From Chrysomallon squamiferum (taxonomy: Eukaryota > Mollusca > Gastropoda > Neomphalida > Peltospiridae), in the NCBI GenBank assembly GCA_012295275.1, contig CM022669.1, forward strand, positions 19,178,591 through 19,236,090: a DNA stretch of 57,500 nt, in the 5' to 3' direction. The notes beneath the pieces are model-generated. The model had not been told where the DNA came from. It did not search any database and saw nothing but the letters and a program-made list of their open reading frames with translations. How positions within the stretch are numbered: position 1 is the stretch's first letter; each line of letters starts with the position of its first letter. This document shows positions 30,656 to 44,023 of this stretch, piece after piece. A program made the translations under genes and the position numbers.

Positions 30656-31678
30656 AATCTCAGATACCATATAGAATAATTAAAAACATGTTCTTAACAT
30701 TTCGTTACGAAAACATCATCATATTTCATTACAACGATAAAAATCTATCTCTAAATGCGAAATGTGTGTATATATGTGTGTGAGATAGACTTTACAGAAT
30801 GTTTCTTGATCGCACGTATCTGTAATTCAATGTGTAATTATTTTGTATGTCTACTTATATAAGTATATGTATCTCTGTACGTTCCTGTATTGTGTGTGCC
30901 ATCATTTGAAGAAATATAGATATAAAATTTAGTGTACTCTGAAATTTCGTAAACATGATGATAACAGTTTTGTTTTAGTTTATGTTCGTTTATCACTTTA
31001 ATGGAGCATGTTAAATAGCAGATCATTTCCAGTCTTCTAAAATGGTTTGTTTTACAGATTTAGAGTGATTCGTGAAGACAGATAGAATGTGACCGCAGAT
31101 AAGCACAAATAAGGACAAGTAAAAACATAAAGTTGATTTAAAATTATTATTTTATTAAGCAGATTTCACAGAATTTTCAACAACCATGTTATACACGTTC
31201 TTGTTAACTCTCCGCTGTTGTCTTCTGTTTGAAATAAAAATTATTTAAAAAATGTATTAAAATGAAAATACTACAATAGATAGCTATATACATTTTGTTA
31301 GAAATGAGTCTACACTAATGAAATAACATGATAAAAAAAAAAATAATAAAAAAAAATCGTATACGTATGACCAGGAAATTATTGATGTTCAACCATTTTG
31401 GCCTATTACAAAAAGTAAAATAAAATAAAATAAAATAAAATAAAAATAAAAATAAATAAATGAATAAATAAATGAAAACTAAAAAAAACAAAAACAGGAG
31501 AAATTTAGAAGCACAACTTGATTTAAATCAGTGTATACAAGGTTAATGAAGTGAATGCAAATTTTAAAAATATTTATATTTACTTTCATAACATATTTCA
31601 AATTAAAATATTTACATTCTTACATATTTTAAACAGACATTTGTTTAAATGGAGAAAACTGATTTAAAACTTACTGAT

Positions 31679-32059
31679 TTATTGGAGATTCTGGAAAACA
31701 TTGTTAACAAGATCGTCATCTGAAAAATTATTTTTAAATCTAAATGGAAATTTCATAACGCTTTTACATGTTAACATTATATACATCAGTCTTAAACTTA
31801 AACAACAACACAAGATAAACAAATAATAGTACTACCACAACTGCTTTTGCTACTACTACTACTACTACTACTAAACAAGAAAGTAAAATAAACTACTAAA
31901 ATAAAATACAAAAAAAGTAAAATAAACAGTCTATAGTTTCCTCGAAATAAAATTGAAAATTGAACAGATCAAGAATTTTACCAGTAAATTAAATTTATAT
32001 TTCTGAAACGGATCTGATTGTACTAGGGTGTTCCTTTTGTTGTTTTGAGGGGGGGGGTT

Positions 32060-32098
<39 letters not shown>

Positions 32099-32867
32099 GT
32101 TTTCTTTTACATTTAAAATATTAAAACGAGAATATAATCATTAAAGATGTACTATATGAAGTCACAGATGTGTGTTTTTATTAATACCATACCTTCAGCA
32201 TTACTCAACAAATCTCTGACCTCCCTTACTGACATAGAGTCTTCAAGTTCAACATCAACATCCCGAACAGCAAAAACTGAAACCAAATACACGTTATTTA
32301 ACAAACACTTCTATAAAGTGATACAGAAGAAAAATACAATAACTTTTCCTTTATATTACTATTAATTAATATTTCCGTTCAGTTTGACAAACATTTTATC
32401 ACATTTTTGTTATGTTTTATTACATATATTTTAATATAATCAGTTTTAAATTTGATTCGTTAGTATGCAATATTTAAGGGACGCCACAGAAACATAAACA
32501 GCTCTATATGTGTATTTCACTTTTTACTTTATTTCAGATTTTACTATTACCATGGCCATTACTTTCCCTTTATACTCTAAGTTAATGCTACTTAGGAATG
32601 TTGGGAAAAGTTATAATTCAGCCAACGTGTAAATGAATAAATAAATAAATAAATAAAATTATTTATGACAAATTTGATTAACTCTTCTATTCCTACATTT
32701 TTCTTAAAATAATTATTTAACAAACCATTTTCAGTTGGCATGTTCTTCTTCCTGAAAACATGACCAAGAGTTCGGCCAGCTCGGCTTAAAGCTCTTCGGA
32801 TACGCCATGATGACGTCATTTCCGGGGCCAGGAGAACAACAAGAGCAATCAAAATTAGAACCTTCAT
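31679..32867 (-). CDS. Copy 9: cationic peptide precursor, type B pro-region
   Basis: Coding exons 32726-32867, 32193-32276 and 31675-31719 (stop read at 31681-31679) give 88 residues. Mature variant is Leu27/Gly35. Exon 3 ends DLLSNAE; exon 4 reads DDDLVNNVFQNLQ. The 3' UTR exon starts near 31224, at a slightly different acceptor because its preceding CAG has become CAA. AATAAA on - lies at 31151-31156. Intron 2 carries a long poly-T (about 32050-32097 on +) and intron 4 an (AAAAT)n/(AAAT)n tract (about 31417-31474). Confidence 0.87.
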
Positions 32868-33202
32868 CTAAAATAAATAAATGAGCGAAAAATAACAACA
32901 AAGATAGCAAATACAACATTATTACATTATCTTTACGAACAATATCCGTATAAATGTAAATCGGAGACCTCGACGAAATATTGACGCATAAGGTGAGAAT
33001 ACAATCCAAAGTCTGACAGAATAACAATATGTTCAATAAAATGTAAAGAATAACGACTGTTGATTCAACACTTACAAATGTCTTTTAAACGACAAAGTAT
33101 CAATAAATAAACTGAAAAATACAGCAGCCCGTCTAATTAATCAAACAATATATTTTGTCTTCGTGAATGTAAAAATGAACATTACAAAACAAGACAACTT
33201 AC

Positions 33203-33668
33203 CTTGAATGAGCGATGTATAAACAGTCGGTGACAATGATGTTTCAAGTGAAAGCTTTTATAGAGAAACTTGTAATAATTAAACACCAGTCTGCACTGAT
33301 TTGTGTGATAAGTTGGTGTTATTATAAAATAGTTTTCTCACGTGATGAAACACATGTTATAAATCTGATAATATGTTGAAATGCAGCGATATTAACATTA
33401 CAGTGATACACTGCGTTCTCGTTGTGTTATCACCATCAGAATTATTATTAACAGACTGTATTTCTATTTCACCAGTCTACTGAACTTCAGCGTGTGAAAA
33501 CCTGTTTCATTTTCCAGATACATTTCAACGTGAGAAAACTATTTTAAAATAACACCAAGTTATCACACAAATCAGTGCAGACTGGTGTTTAATTATTACA
33601 AGTTTCTCTATAAAAGCTTTCACTTGAAACATCATTGTCACCGACTGTTTATACATCGCTAATTCAAG
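33203..33668. promoter_or_regulatory. Divergent palindromic promoter of copies 9 and 10
   Basis: TATA boxes at 33255-33262 (-) and 33609-33616 (+), about 347 bp apart. Inverted arms flank a centre with AACAGACTGTATTTCTATT, which is also present in the centres of pairs 1/2, 7/8 and 11/12. Confidence 0.85.
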
Positions 33669-34037
33669 GTAAGTTTTTGTATTTCTTGTTTTAAATGTAA
33701 TAATAAAATAAGCTCACTTTAACATTGTCGTAAATATTGGCAAACGATTATCTTTATGGGAATGACCTACTTAGGACCTACAGATAAATTGTGGAGAAAA
33801 CATTTAAAAGCTTGAACATAGTCTAACTATCAACAATAAAATGGACGAAATGCTATACATATTGCAGCCGTTGTTGTTGTTGTTTCATTGTTGTCATTAT
33901 TATTATTAGTAGTAGTATTAGTTGTTCTGGTAGTAGTAATAGTAGTAGTAGTAGTAGCATTACTGCTGCTGTTGTTTTGGTCATGATTGTATTAGTTTTC
34001 TGATGATGTAATACCGTTATTTATTTATTTATTTTAG

Positions 34038-35153
34038 ATGAAGGTTCTAATTTTGATTGCTCTTGTTGTTCTCCTGGCCCCGGAAATGACGTCATCATGG
34101 CGTATCCGAAGAGCTTTAAGCCGAGCTGGCCGAACTCTTGGTCATGTTTTCAGGAAGAAGAACATGCCGACTGAAAATGGTTTGTTGAACACATTTTCAA
34201 ATTATTATTATCAGAAAAGCACAGTAATTAGGTTGTTAGTTATATCTCAAATATATAAACTATATTAAAATATGGAAATTAGTCTGAACATTTTTTTTTT
34301 TACTGTAAATTAATTACACGCTTTGGATAACATTACATGATTTAATTTAATCTGATGACATAAATATCTGATATCTTCAAAGTTATGCAAACTGCGAAAA
34401 CACACACACACACTTAGCTGTGGTCTTCATTTCAGATGTTGTTACTCGCAGTGTTGATGTTGAACTTGATGACAACATGTTAGTGAGAGAGGCCAAAGAA
34501 ATCATGGATGATTCTGATGGTGAGAAAATATTTTCACATAGTGGATGATTTTCTTTTTATTTAGATAAATTTTCTATTTATGGAAAAAAAATAGAACATC
34601 GTCATGGTCGTCTTCTTCTTCTTCTTCTTCGAACAACTAGATTTATCATCATTGTTCTGTTTCTCATTCTTTGTTTCTTGTTCTTGTTTTAAAAATGTGT
34701 ACTTTTGTTTAATGTCAGTTATTAGAAATACAATTTTAACATTTTCGATGTTTTCATTTTCTACAGTATTACAATCTAGGATTCCATGACAATGATTGAA
34801 ACCAATGACAAACCTTTTAGAACTAAAGACAAATAAGTTTTTTTTAAATTTATTATTATTATTTTTTTAAAGAATGACAAAATGAGACACAACACTTAAC
34901 ATAGCATAAGTCACAGCTATCAATTAACACAATCGACTATTTTGCATTCACTCTTTTTCGTAGTCAGGAAATGTAACAAAACAGTGTTTGTTCTACGGTT
35001 AGTTACACACTGGTAGGACACGATGCATAGCAATTAAAAACAAAAACTATCTGTGTATGTGTTTAATGAGAACAATAAACAAAAATTTTAATTTATATTC
35101 TAATTTCAGATGATGACGTCGTTTCCTTCAATGAGTTCCAACAAATACAGTAA
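34038..35153 (+). CDS. Copy 10: cationic peptide precursor, type A pro-region
   Basis: Coding exons 34038-34179, 34436-34519 and 35110-35157 (TAA at 35151-35153) give 89 residues. It is a near twin of copy 8 in introns and flanks, yet its mature variant is Leu27/Gly35 while copy 8 has Ile27/Ser35. The cationic exon has therefore been exchanged independently of its surroundings. The pro-region has REAKEIMDDSD and ends FQQIQ. The 3' UTR exon starts at 35363, with AATAAA at 35458-35463. Confidence 0.88.
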
Positions 35154-35659
35154 AATTGTAAGATAGAAAATTTTTGTTTTAATTTTCGTAAAATCAGTAA
35201 TTTATTCTTTTTCCTTTTTTTTTATTAATAGTATATTTATTATTTTTCCTTTTTTATTAATGATATATTTAGAGTATCACAATTTATATTTACTACTTTT
35301 AAATGTTTATAATGGTTTTATCTGAAAATGTTTTAATAGATTCTCTGATATATTTATTTCAGAATGACAGGTAAAACATGCAACATCAAAGTTATACGAG
35401 GACGTCTGAAGAAACAAGATGAAAACATCACAAAAGGTGTTAAATATAAAAATACTGAATAAAAACTGTTAAACTAACTTTATTTTGTTTGTATTTATTT
35501 ATACGTTATTTTCCCTGCTATGTAAATATACATGCAGAAAACAGAAGAGTGCGAGAATTTGATTTATCATATGAAAGCTATTGAAGTATCACTGAAAAAA
35601 AGAAATATTAAAAAGTAAGTCAAGGTTTGAAATATAATACTTCGATGATGATGATGATA

Positions 35660-35707
<48 letters not shown>

Positions 35708-35944
35708 TAATTATAATAATAATAATAATAACAATAACAATAATAATAATAATTATCTCGCATTACTATTTTTAATATTTTCCCAAATCTAAGACAAGAC
35801 AATAATTATTTTTAGATAGGTACATGCACCATTCATTCACTTTTATCTCATTAGTAAAATTATTTCTTTCTTTACCCCAGTCGACGTGAGAATCGAACAG
35901 TTCTTTTTGATGACATTATTTGTTCGACCTTAGCAATACATACA

Positions 35945-36620
35945 ACAATAATCCTAATCTTAACTTTAGTTTAAGCCTAACACTAATTGTAAACCTATCC
36001 ATAATGCCAATCATAACCCTACCACCTAACCCTAATATTAATACTAATAATAACCCTAATCGAAACCCTAATATTAACTTTAACTCTCACCGTAATCCTC
36101 TATCTTTAAACCATAACCCTAGGTTAAATTCTATCTTTAATGCTAACCCTAGGTTAAACCCTAATCATCAGCAATAAACCTGAAAACTAATCCTAAATAT
36201 ACACACTAACCCTAACCCTAACCATAAACCTAACATTAAATCTAATCCTGCTGACATTAACCTTTACCCTAATTTGTACACTAACCCTAACCCAGACTCT
36301 AACCCTAACCGTAAGCTTTACCGTAACGACTTTCCGGGCCCTAACCCAAATCGTAACCTCGAACCCAAATTTTCTCTAATCCTAAATCTAACATTAAAGC
36401 TATCACTAACTATAACATAATTCAAACCCTAGCTATAACCGTAAACCTAACTATAAGCCCCATTTCAACTATTATACTAACTGTAGCTTAGCCCTAACAT
36501 TAAGTATGAGCCTGTCCCCAATCCTAACGTTTATTTTAACACTAACCCAATCCACAATCGTAAACTTATGTATATTCAGAACTATCAGCCTAACCCTAAG
36601 CATAATCCTGACTGTCCGTA
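35945..36620. repeat. Degenerate CCCTAA-like interstitial array
   Basis: Counterpart of the array at 29475-30205, with shared variant runs (for example GCCTAACACTAATTGTAAAC) and small deletions. It therefore moved as part of the duplicated unit rather than arising anew. Confidence 0.9.
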
Positions 36621-36839
36621 AACAGCTCCATTAGCTACCCAAGTTAACAACATCTTTGGTCATCTTCCCAGACACAGTGATCATTAAATATTTTCTCGTC
36701 TTTATTTTGTTCTGTTCTCTTTTGCTTCTTCTTCTTCTTTTTTTTTCCTCTTTATTTTTATGTTATTATTCCTTTTGTTTGTTTTGTTTGTTATTTTTTA
36801 AAATTATTATTATCGTTATTATTATTGTTGATGGTATTG

Positions 36840-36873
<34 letters not shown>

Positions 36874-37061
36874 TTTTATCTTTTTTTTATTGTCTCTTTT
36901 TTCAATAATATGGATTCTATAAATATATATATGTCCGACTTACGGGTCAAAATCAACTTGCGACCAGTTGGTCGGAACATAACATGGACGAAAGTCTACG
37001 AATCTGTAATGTGTCTTTCAATAGAATCCAAAATCTGTTCAATAAATTAATTTTTCCTCTT

Positions 37062-37105
37062 TAAAATCATCCAAACTTTATCTGGTCTCTGCAAGTGTAA
37101 AACTG
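37062..37105 (-). pseudogene. Decayed type A exon 3 relic
   Basis: Duplicate of the relic at 30612-30655, with one extra substitution (CTGGTCTCT for CTGGCCTCT). It is not flanked by a signal-peptide exon. Confidence 0.45.
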
Positions 37106-38156
37106 AATCTCAGATTCTATATAGAATAATTAAAAACATGTTCTTAACATTTCGTTACGAAAACATCATCATATTTCATTACAACGATAAAAATCTATCT
37201 CTAAATGCTAAATGTGTGTATATATGTGTGTGAGATAGACTTTACAGAATGTTTCTTAGCACGTATCTGTAATTCAATGTGTAATTATTTTGTATGTCTA
37301 CTTATATACGTATATGTATGTTTTGTACGTTACTGTATTGCCATCATTTGAAGAAATACATATATAGATATAAAATTTAGTATATTCTGTTTGAACGTAT
37401 TGTAACTTTTCTCTTAATCATTAACATATTTTCTCTCTAAAAATAAAATGCATCAAAGAAATAAAATTTCGTAAATATGATGAGAAGAGTTTTGTTTTTG
37501 TTTATGTTTGTTTATCAGTTTGATGGAAAATGTTAAATATCAAATAATTTCCAGTCTTCTAAAATGGTTTGTTTTACAGATTTAGAGAAATTCTTGAAGA
37601 CAGATAGAATGTGACCGCAGATAAGCACAAATAAGGACAAGTAAAAACGTAAGGTAGATTTAAAATTATTATTTTATTAAGCAGATTTCAAAGAATTTTC
37701 AACAACCATGTTATACACGTTCTTGTTAACTCTCCGCTGTTGTCTTCTGTCTGAAACAAAAATTATTTTAAAAACTTATTAAACTGAAATACTACTATAG
37801 ATACACCATATACATTTTATTAGAAATGGTTCTATACTAATGAAATAAAATGAAAAAAAAAAAAAAAAATCGTACTTTATTGATGTTCAACCATTTTGGC
37901 CTATTACAAAGAGTAAAATAAAATAAAATAAAATAAATAAATAAATAAATGAAAACTTAATAAAGAAAAAAACGAGAGAAATTTAGAAGCAGAAGTTGAT
38001 TTAAATCAGTGTATACAAGATTAAAGAAGTGAATGCAAATTTTAAAAGTATTTATATTTACATTTATTACATATTTCAAATTAAAATCTTTACATTCTTA
38101 CATATTTTAAACAGTCATTTATTTAAATTGAGAAAACTGATTTAAAACTTACTGAT

Positions 38157-38886
38157 TTATTGGAGATTCTGGAAAACACTGTTAACAAGATCGTCATCTG
38201 AAAAATTATTTTTGTTATAAATATAAACTTTCATACAGCGTTTTTATGTTATCATCGTAGAAACCAGCTGTAAGCTTAAAGAAGCATGAAGAGAGCGAGA
38301 TGAAATAAGAGAAAGGTAAATAAAATACGATAATAATAATAAACAAACAAACAAACAAACAAATAAAGAAATAAAGAAAGAAAGAAAGAAAAGAAAAGAA
38401 AAGAAACAATCGGAATAATAATACATAAACGTTACACTAAAACAATATATAGGTTCCTGGCAATGAAACTCCGGAATTGAAGATATCCAGTAATAGAACA
38501 GTGAGAAGAATGAAAAATTAAATTCTCTTTCCTGAAGGGATCAGACAATGTATTAGATTTTTTTTTAAATTGAAATATCAAAAAGAGAAAATAATCATTT
38601 AAGATGTATTTTTCAACTTTTTGAAAGCTATCTGATGTGACAGATGTGTGTTTTATTTAATACCATACCTTCAGCATTACTCAACAAATCTCTGACCTCC
38701 CTTACTGACATAGAGTCTTCAAGTTCAACATCAACATCCCGAACAGCAAAAACTGAAACCAAATACACGTTATTTAACTAACACTTCTATAAAGTGACAG
38801 AGAAGAAAAGCAACAGTGCTATATTTTTATATTATAATCAATTAACAGTTTCGGTTCAGTTTGAGAAAAGTAATAATTCACCACAA

Positions 38887-38921
<35 letters not shown>

Positions 38922-39132
38922 AATTATTTATGACAAATACGATTAACTCTTCTATTCCTATATTTTTCTTAAAATAATTATTTAACAAACCATTTTCAGT
39001 TGGCATGTTCTTCTTCCTGAAAACATGACCAAGAGTTCGGCCAGCTCGGCTTAAAGCTCTTCGGATACGCCATGATGACGTCATTTCCGGGGCGAGGAGG
39101 ACAACGAGAGCAATCAAAATTAGAACCTTCAT
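38157..39132 (-). CDS. Copy 11: cationic peptide precursor, type B pro-region
   Basis: Coding exons 38991-39132, 38669-38752 and 38153-38197 (stop read at 38159-38157) give 88 residues. Mature variant is Leu27/Gly35. Exon 4 reads DDDLVNSVFQNLQ. The 3' UTR exon starts at 37750, with AATAAA on - at 37673-37678. Intron 3 contains (AAAC)n/(AAAG)n at about 38340-38405. If exon 4 were skipped, exon 3 would read in frame into a basic tail in the last exon (see findings). Confidence 0.87.
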
Positions 39133-39441
39133 CTAAAATAAATAAATGAGCAAAAAATAAACAACAAAAATAGCAAATACAACATCATTATATTATCTTT
39201 ACGAACAATATCCGTATAAATATAAATCGGATACCGCGACGAAAATATTGACGCATAATGCGAGAATACAATCCAAAGTCTGACAGTCTGTTCAATAAAA
39301 TGTAAAGAAGAAAGAATGTTTTTAAAACAACAAGTATACCAATAAAGAAAACTGAAAAATACAGCTGAGCTCTCATTAATTTAACATTACATAACGTCTA
39401 TGTGAATGTAAAAATGAACATCACAAAACGAGACAACTTAC

Positions 39442-39917
39442 CTTGAATGAACGATGTATAAACAGTCGGTGACAATGATGTTTAAAGTGAAAGCTTTTAT
39501 AGAGAAACTTGTAATAATTAAACACCAGTCTGCACTGATTTGTGTGATAACTTGGTGTTATTTTAGAATCGATTTCACGCTTACATGATGAAACACATGT
39601 TCTGAATCTGATAATATGTTGAAATGCAGCCGAATTAACATTACACTGACACACTGCATTCTCGTTGTGTTATCATCATCAGAATTATTATTAACAGACT
39701 GTATTTCTATTATACCAGTCTACTGAACTTCAGCGTGTGAAAACATGTTTCATTTTCCAGATACATTTTAACACGTACATGAGAAAACTATTTTAAAATA
39801 ACACCAACTTATCACAGAAATCAGTGCAGACTGGTGTTTAATTATTACAAGTTTCTCTATAAAAGCTTTCACTTGAAACATCATTGTCACAGACTGTTTA
39901 TACATCGCTCATACAAG
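39442..39917. promoter_or_regulatory. Divergent palindromic promoter of copies 11 and 12
   Basis: TATA boxes at 39494-39501 (-) and 39858-39865 (+), about 357 bp apart, nearly the same spacing and centre as pair 1/2. Leaders on both sides end at GTAAGTTGTC donors. Confidence 0.85.
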
Positions 39918-40239
39918 GTAAGTTGTCTTGTTTTCTCTTGTTTTGCTGTGGGAATCACCTACTCAGAATCTAACGACAAACCGGGGAGGAAAGATACACA
40001 GTTCTGCTGTATAATTTTTCTAGTTATATTTATGTGTTTTTCCATTGTGGTTTCACATTTCAACAAGTCTGCAGTATAATACAAACTTTAAAAACTAAAT
40101 GGACGAAATGAATAGAATTGGTGTTCTGCTTTAGCTGAAAATGTTATATTTACCGCTGTTGTTTTTCTTAGTATATTTATTATTGCATAGAGAAAACATT
40201 AATATCTCTCATTGTTCTCTTTCTTTTGTTATGATATCA

Positions 40240-40277
40240 AATTGAAATGAATTATTATTATTATTATTATGATTATG

Positions 40278-40325
<48 letters not shown>

Positions 40326-40410
40326 GTTATTGTTATTGTTGTTGTTCTTGTTGTTGTTACTGCTACTACTACTACAACAACAATAACTACTAATACTACA
40401 ATCGTTTGGT
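40240..40410. repeat. (ATT)n and related triplets in intron 1 of copy 12
   Basis: (TTA)n, then GTT and ACT/ACA triplets. A homologous but shorter (GTA/ACT)n region is found in intron 1 of copies 1, 6, 8 and 10. A (TA)n tract lies in intron 2 at about 40848-40884. Confidence 0.8.
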
Positions 40411-40475
40411 TACTATAATACCGGTGTTTTGAGGATCCTGCTGCTATTGTTTAATTCTTTTTTCTTTTTTTTTAG

Positions 40476-40845
40476 ATGAAGGTTCTTATTTTGATTGCAC
40501 TCGTTGTCCTCCTCGCCCCGGAAATGACGTCATCATGGCGTATCCGAAGAGCTTTAAGCCGAGCTGGCCGAACTCTTGGTCATGTTTTCAGGAAGAAGAA
40601 CATGCCAACTGAAAATGGTTTGTTGAACACTTTCCTAAATTAGTATTATCAGAAAAACACAGAAATTCGTTTGTTAATTACATTGTAAATATATAAATTG
40701 TATTAAATTATGGAAACGAGGCTGAAAAAAAACAACATGTTTAAATATTTTGGATAATAGTGTAATAATTTAACATAATTTGATGACAAAAATATTTCAT
40801 ATCTTCAGAGTTATGCAAACAGGAAAACACGCACACACCCACACA

Positions 40846-40887
<42 letters not shown>

Positions 40888-41224
40888 GAAAGATAAGTAA
40901 CTCACGACCGAATCAGTATATATAAAAAGTAAATTGATATATTAAAACACTTAACACATGTTTTAAACGTTGGCTCCGATTTTTATTTCAGTTGTTACTC
41001 GCAGTGTTGATGTTGAACTTGATGACAACATGTTAGTGAGAGAGGCCAGAGACATCTTGGATGATTCTGATGGTGAGACAATTGTTTTAAAATAAAAAAA
41101 TAAAATCATTGTTTTTATAATCAAGTGGAAAATGTTTTCTGAAATGTGTCATGAATACAATGTTGATGTTATAATTTCAGACGATGATGTCGTTTCCTTT
41201 AACGAATTCCAAGAAATGCAGTGA
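40476..41224 (+). CDS. Copy 12: cationic peptide precursor, type A, diverged 3' half
   Basis: Coding exons 40476-40617, 40992-41072 and 41181-41228 (TGA at 41222-41224) give 88 residues. Mature variant is Leu27/Gly35, but exon 2 has several silent changes. Intron 3 is about 108 bp, against about 500-600 in the other A copies. Exon 4 reads DDDVVSFNEFQEMQ and stops with TGA. The 3' UTR exon (from 41633, AATAAA at 41700-41705) differs from the other A copies except for the AAGATGAAAACATCGCAAAA motif. It is the most diverged member of type A. Confidence 0.86.
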
Positions 41225-41308
41225 AAATGTAAGTTATAAACTGAAATTTCTTTACTGAGTTACGAAAAGTGTCCTGAAATGAACATTAAACCAAAACATA
41301 AAAAAAAA

Positions 41309-41351
<43 letters not shown>

Positions 41352-41756
41352 ATTGATTAATTAATTAATTTAAAAAAATTAAAAATTCATTACTATTTTT
41401 TCCATAGTTAACGATAATGCGAATTCAGACCGTTCTTTCTTCTCTTTCGGTTTTTAATTTAATTTTGTTAATTTATTTACTTTTACTGTTTTTTTTTTTT
41501 TCTTTGTTCAAATTTCATTCTTTACATGTTAACTTTTTATTTTCAATATAATATTCATAAATTAATTGTTTTCTTTTAGTACTTTGAAGACGTTATATCA
41601 CGCGATTTATATTTGCTTAACTTGTATTTCAGGAAAAAAGTCCAGAAAGAAGCATGTAAAAGATGAAAACATCGCAAAACAATGTAATGAAATACATTTA
41701 ATAAAATGTTTAAACTTAATCAGTTGTTTTTGTTATGTGTCAATTACATCATCATA

Positions 41757-42170
41757 CAATTAGGGTTAGGGTTAGGTTTGGGTTTGGCTTTGGGTTAGAG
41801 TTATGGTTATGGTTATGGTTATGGTTATGGTTATGGTTAGCTTTAAGATTATGGTTAGCATTAAACTTACAGTCGGGATTTGGATTACGGTTAGGACTGG
41901 TGTTTGGATTAGGATTACGGTTAGCGTTATGTTTAGGAATGGTGTTAGTATTAGGGTTATGGTTAGGGCTTAGAACTGGGATTAAGGTTAGGGTTACAGT
42001 TAGTTGTAGGGATAAGGCTAGGTTCGAATCGACAATTACAGTTAGGATTACGGTTAGGTTAACATTACCTTTATAGCCAGGATTAGTTTAACTTTACCTT
42101 TATTGTTAGGGCTAGGATTATTTTCAGCATTAAGATTAAAGTTAAGACAAGAGTTGGGACTGCAGTTACG
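41757..42170. repeat. Degenerate TTAGGG-like array, GGGTTA on +
   Basis: About 0.4 kb starting with three clean TTAGGGT units directly after copy 12, then decaying into GGTTAT and similar. Its orientation relative to the preceding A(+) gene is opposite to the arrays after copies 8 and 10. Confidence 0.88.
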
Positions 42171-42382
42171 TTTGTAAGCTCTTTTTATTTACTTGAGTAA
42201 TAAACATCCTTACCTTTTAATAATGCTATTTTTGGAGAAAAGGAAAACGAATAAAATAAATAAATAAACAAACCTCTTTGTTGACGATATTCTGCCACTG
42301 ACATTAATAACAGGGGAGATAATTCTCACTTAATGCATATGTGAATGAGTAACTATGAATGTGTTTTAAATAATAATTGGAA

Positions 42383-42429
<47 letters not shown>

Positions 42430-42766
42430 TATATATATATCTTTGCAAAATATCTCATGTCTATGTCGTAGAGCATAATTTGTGTGTAATTTAATTTACG
42501 TTTCAAAAATGTAATAATAATTAAAGTTTAATTTACGACGTACACGCATAATATAAAGATTAATTGTGTCTATATCTAATAGTCTCTAATAGATAAAATG
42601 ATGCCTCAAAAAGTTACATGGAAGAAGATTAACCTGTTATTCGTTTTGTTATTGTATTAGCGTTGATCTGTCTTTGATTACGAATTTCAAAGTCTATACA
42701 AACACAAAACACAGCATACAAAGAGAAGTTTAACAACAAAAGAATACAATTAGAAACTGAATTTAA

Positions 42767-42822
<56 letters not shown>

Positions 42823-43056
42823 TTTTTTTTTTTTTTTTTTTGTAGCCTTGATGTGGGCTCGTTTTTCGCCTGGGTAAAATGGCGGCTTTCAGATTGTTAT
42901 CACAAGTATAATAGTGTTATAATTTGTTATTAACGACAGAGGGTCAATCAGATAAAGTACAATAATAAAAATAATACAGATATAATTTTCCTGTCCTTTC
43001 TTTTTCTCCCATTCTTTTATATTGTATGTTTGGGTTGTATAATAATAATCATAATA

Positions 43057-43098
<42 letters not shown>

Positions 43099-43699
43099 TT
43101 TAAAGATTAAATAAATACTAATATTGCGGTCGATACTTGTGAATGTTTGTGTATCTGATATACGTGTGCGTTCGTGCGTGCATGTGTTCATATTTCAATG
43201 GATAAAGTTTCTCTCGTTTGTGATGTTACTCATTTATACTAAATGCCGTAGACAGCATATTTCTATGACGTATTTCACAAATCGAAAATGCAAGAACACG
43301 CAGAAGTTCAGCATCTTTTTCTAACATATTTCATCAGAACTTAGTTATGAAGAAGATTCAGCAAGTATTCTATTTTTTAATAGTGGTGAGTAAGAAGATG
43401 TCAACAAAATTCGTGTCTTATTTTATTTAAAAGGCTTTTACGTCTCGAGCCTGTGATATATAAGATCATGGAATTTAAAACCAGTGCTCCCTATTTATAA
43501 TAATAATAATAATGTAGTTGTTATTGTTATTATTATTAAATTTCTTTGTTATTTATTTAGTTTCCCTTTTTGATTAGTAGTTCATATCATTTTGTTTTTG
43601 TTTATTTTCTCGTGATTATATGAAAACAGTTATATGGTTTTAAAATTTTTTTAAATTGCTGTCACTTTGTAGAATCAGTCATGACAAGTTTACATGATT

Positions 43700-43779
<80 letters not shown>

Positions 43780-43928
43780 CTCATTCATTAGTAGTAGCAG
43801 CAGCAGTAATAGTAGTAGCAGTAATGGTGGTAGCAACAATAGTGGTACTAGTAGCAGATAATAGTAGTGGGCCTAACTGGAATACTGCCAATAATATTTC
43901 GTTTTTTAGTGTACATAAACTTGTAAAA

Positions 43929-43967
<39 letters not shown>

Positions 43968-43975
43968 AAGTCAAT
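42171..43975. other. Intergenic region between copies 12 and 13
   Basis: (AAT)n at about 42390-42428, 42768-42816 and 43058-43098, poly-T at about 42818-42841, (CT)n at about 43704-43776, and (AAAT)n at about 43927-43967. No gene seen. Confidence 0.7.
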
Positions 43976-44023
43976 ACAATATACAGATGCCTTTATTCCG
44001 TTGTCTTTATGCTTTAAAACCAT

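Larger units (their letters stand above)
29000..31130. other. Intergenic region between copies 8 and 9
   Basis: (AAT)n/(ATG)n tract at about 29165-29295, a CCCTAA-like array, T-rich sequence at about 30270-30450, an exon 3 relic near 30612, and AT-rich sequence shared with 35485-37655. No intact gene seen. Confidence 0.7.
35485..37655. other. Intergenic region between copies 10 and 11
   Basis: Same order of elements as 29000-31130: (AAT)n at about 35665-35755, a CCCTAA-like array, T-rich sequence at about 36680-36905, an exon 3 relic near 37062, and the flank before the B gene. No intact gene seen. Confidence 0.7.
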
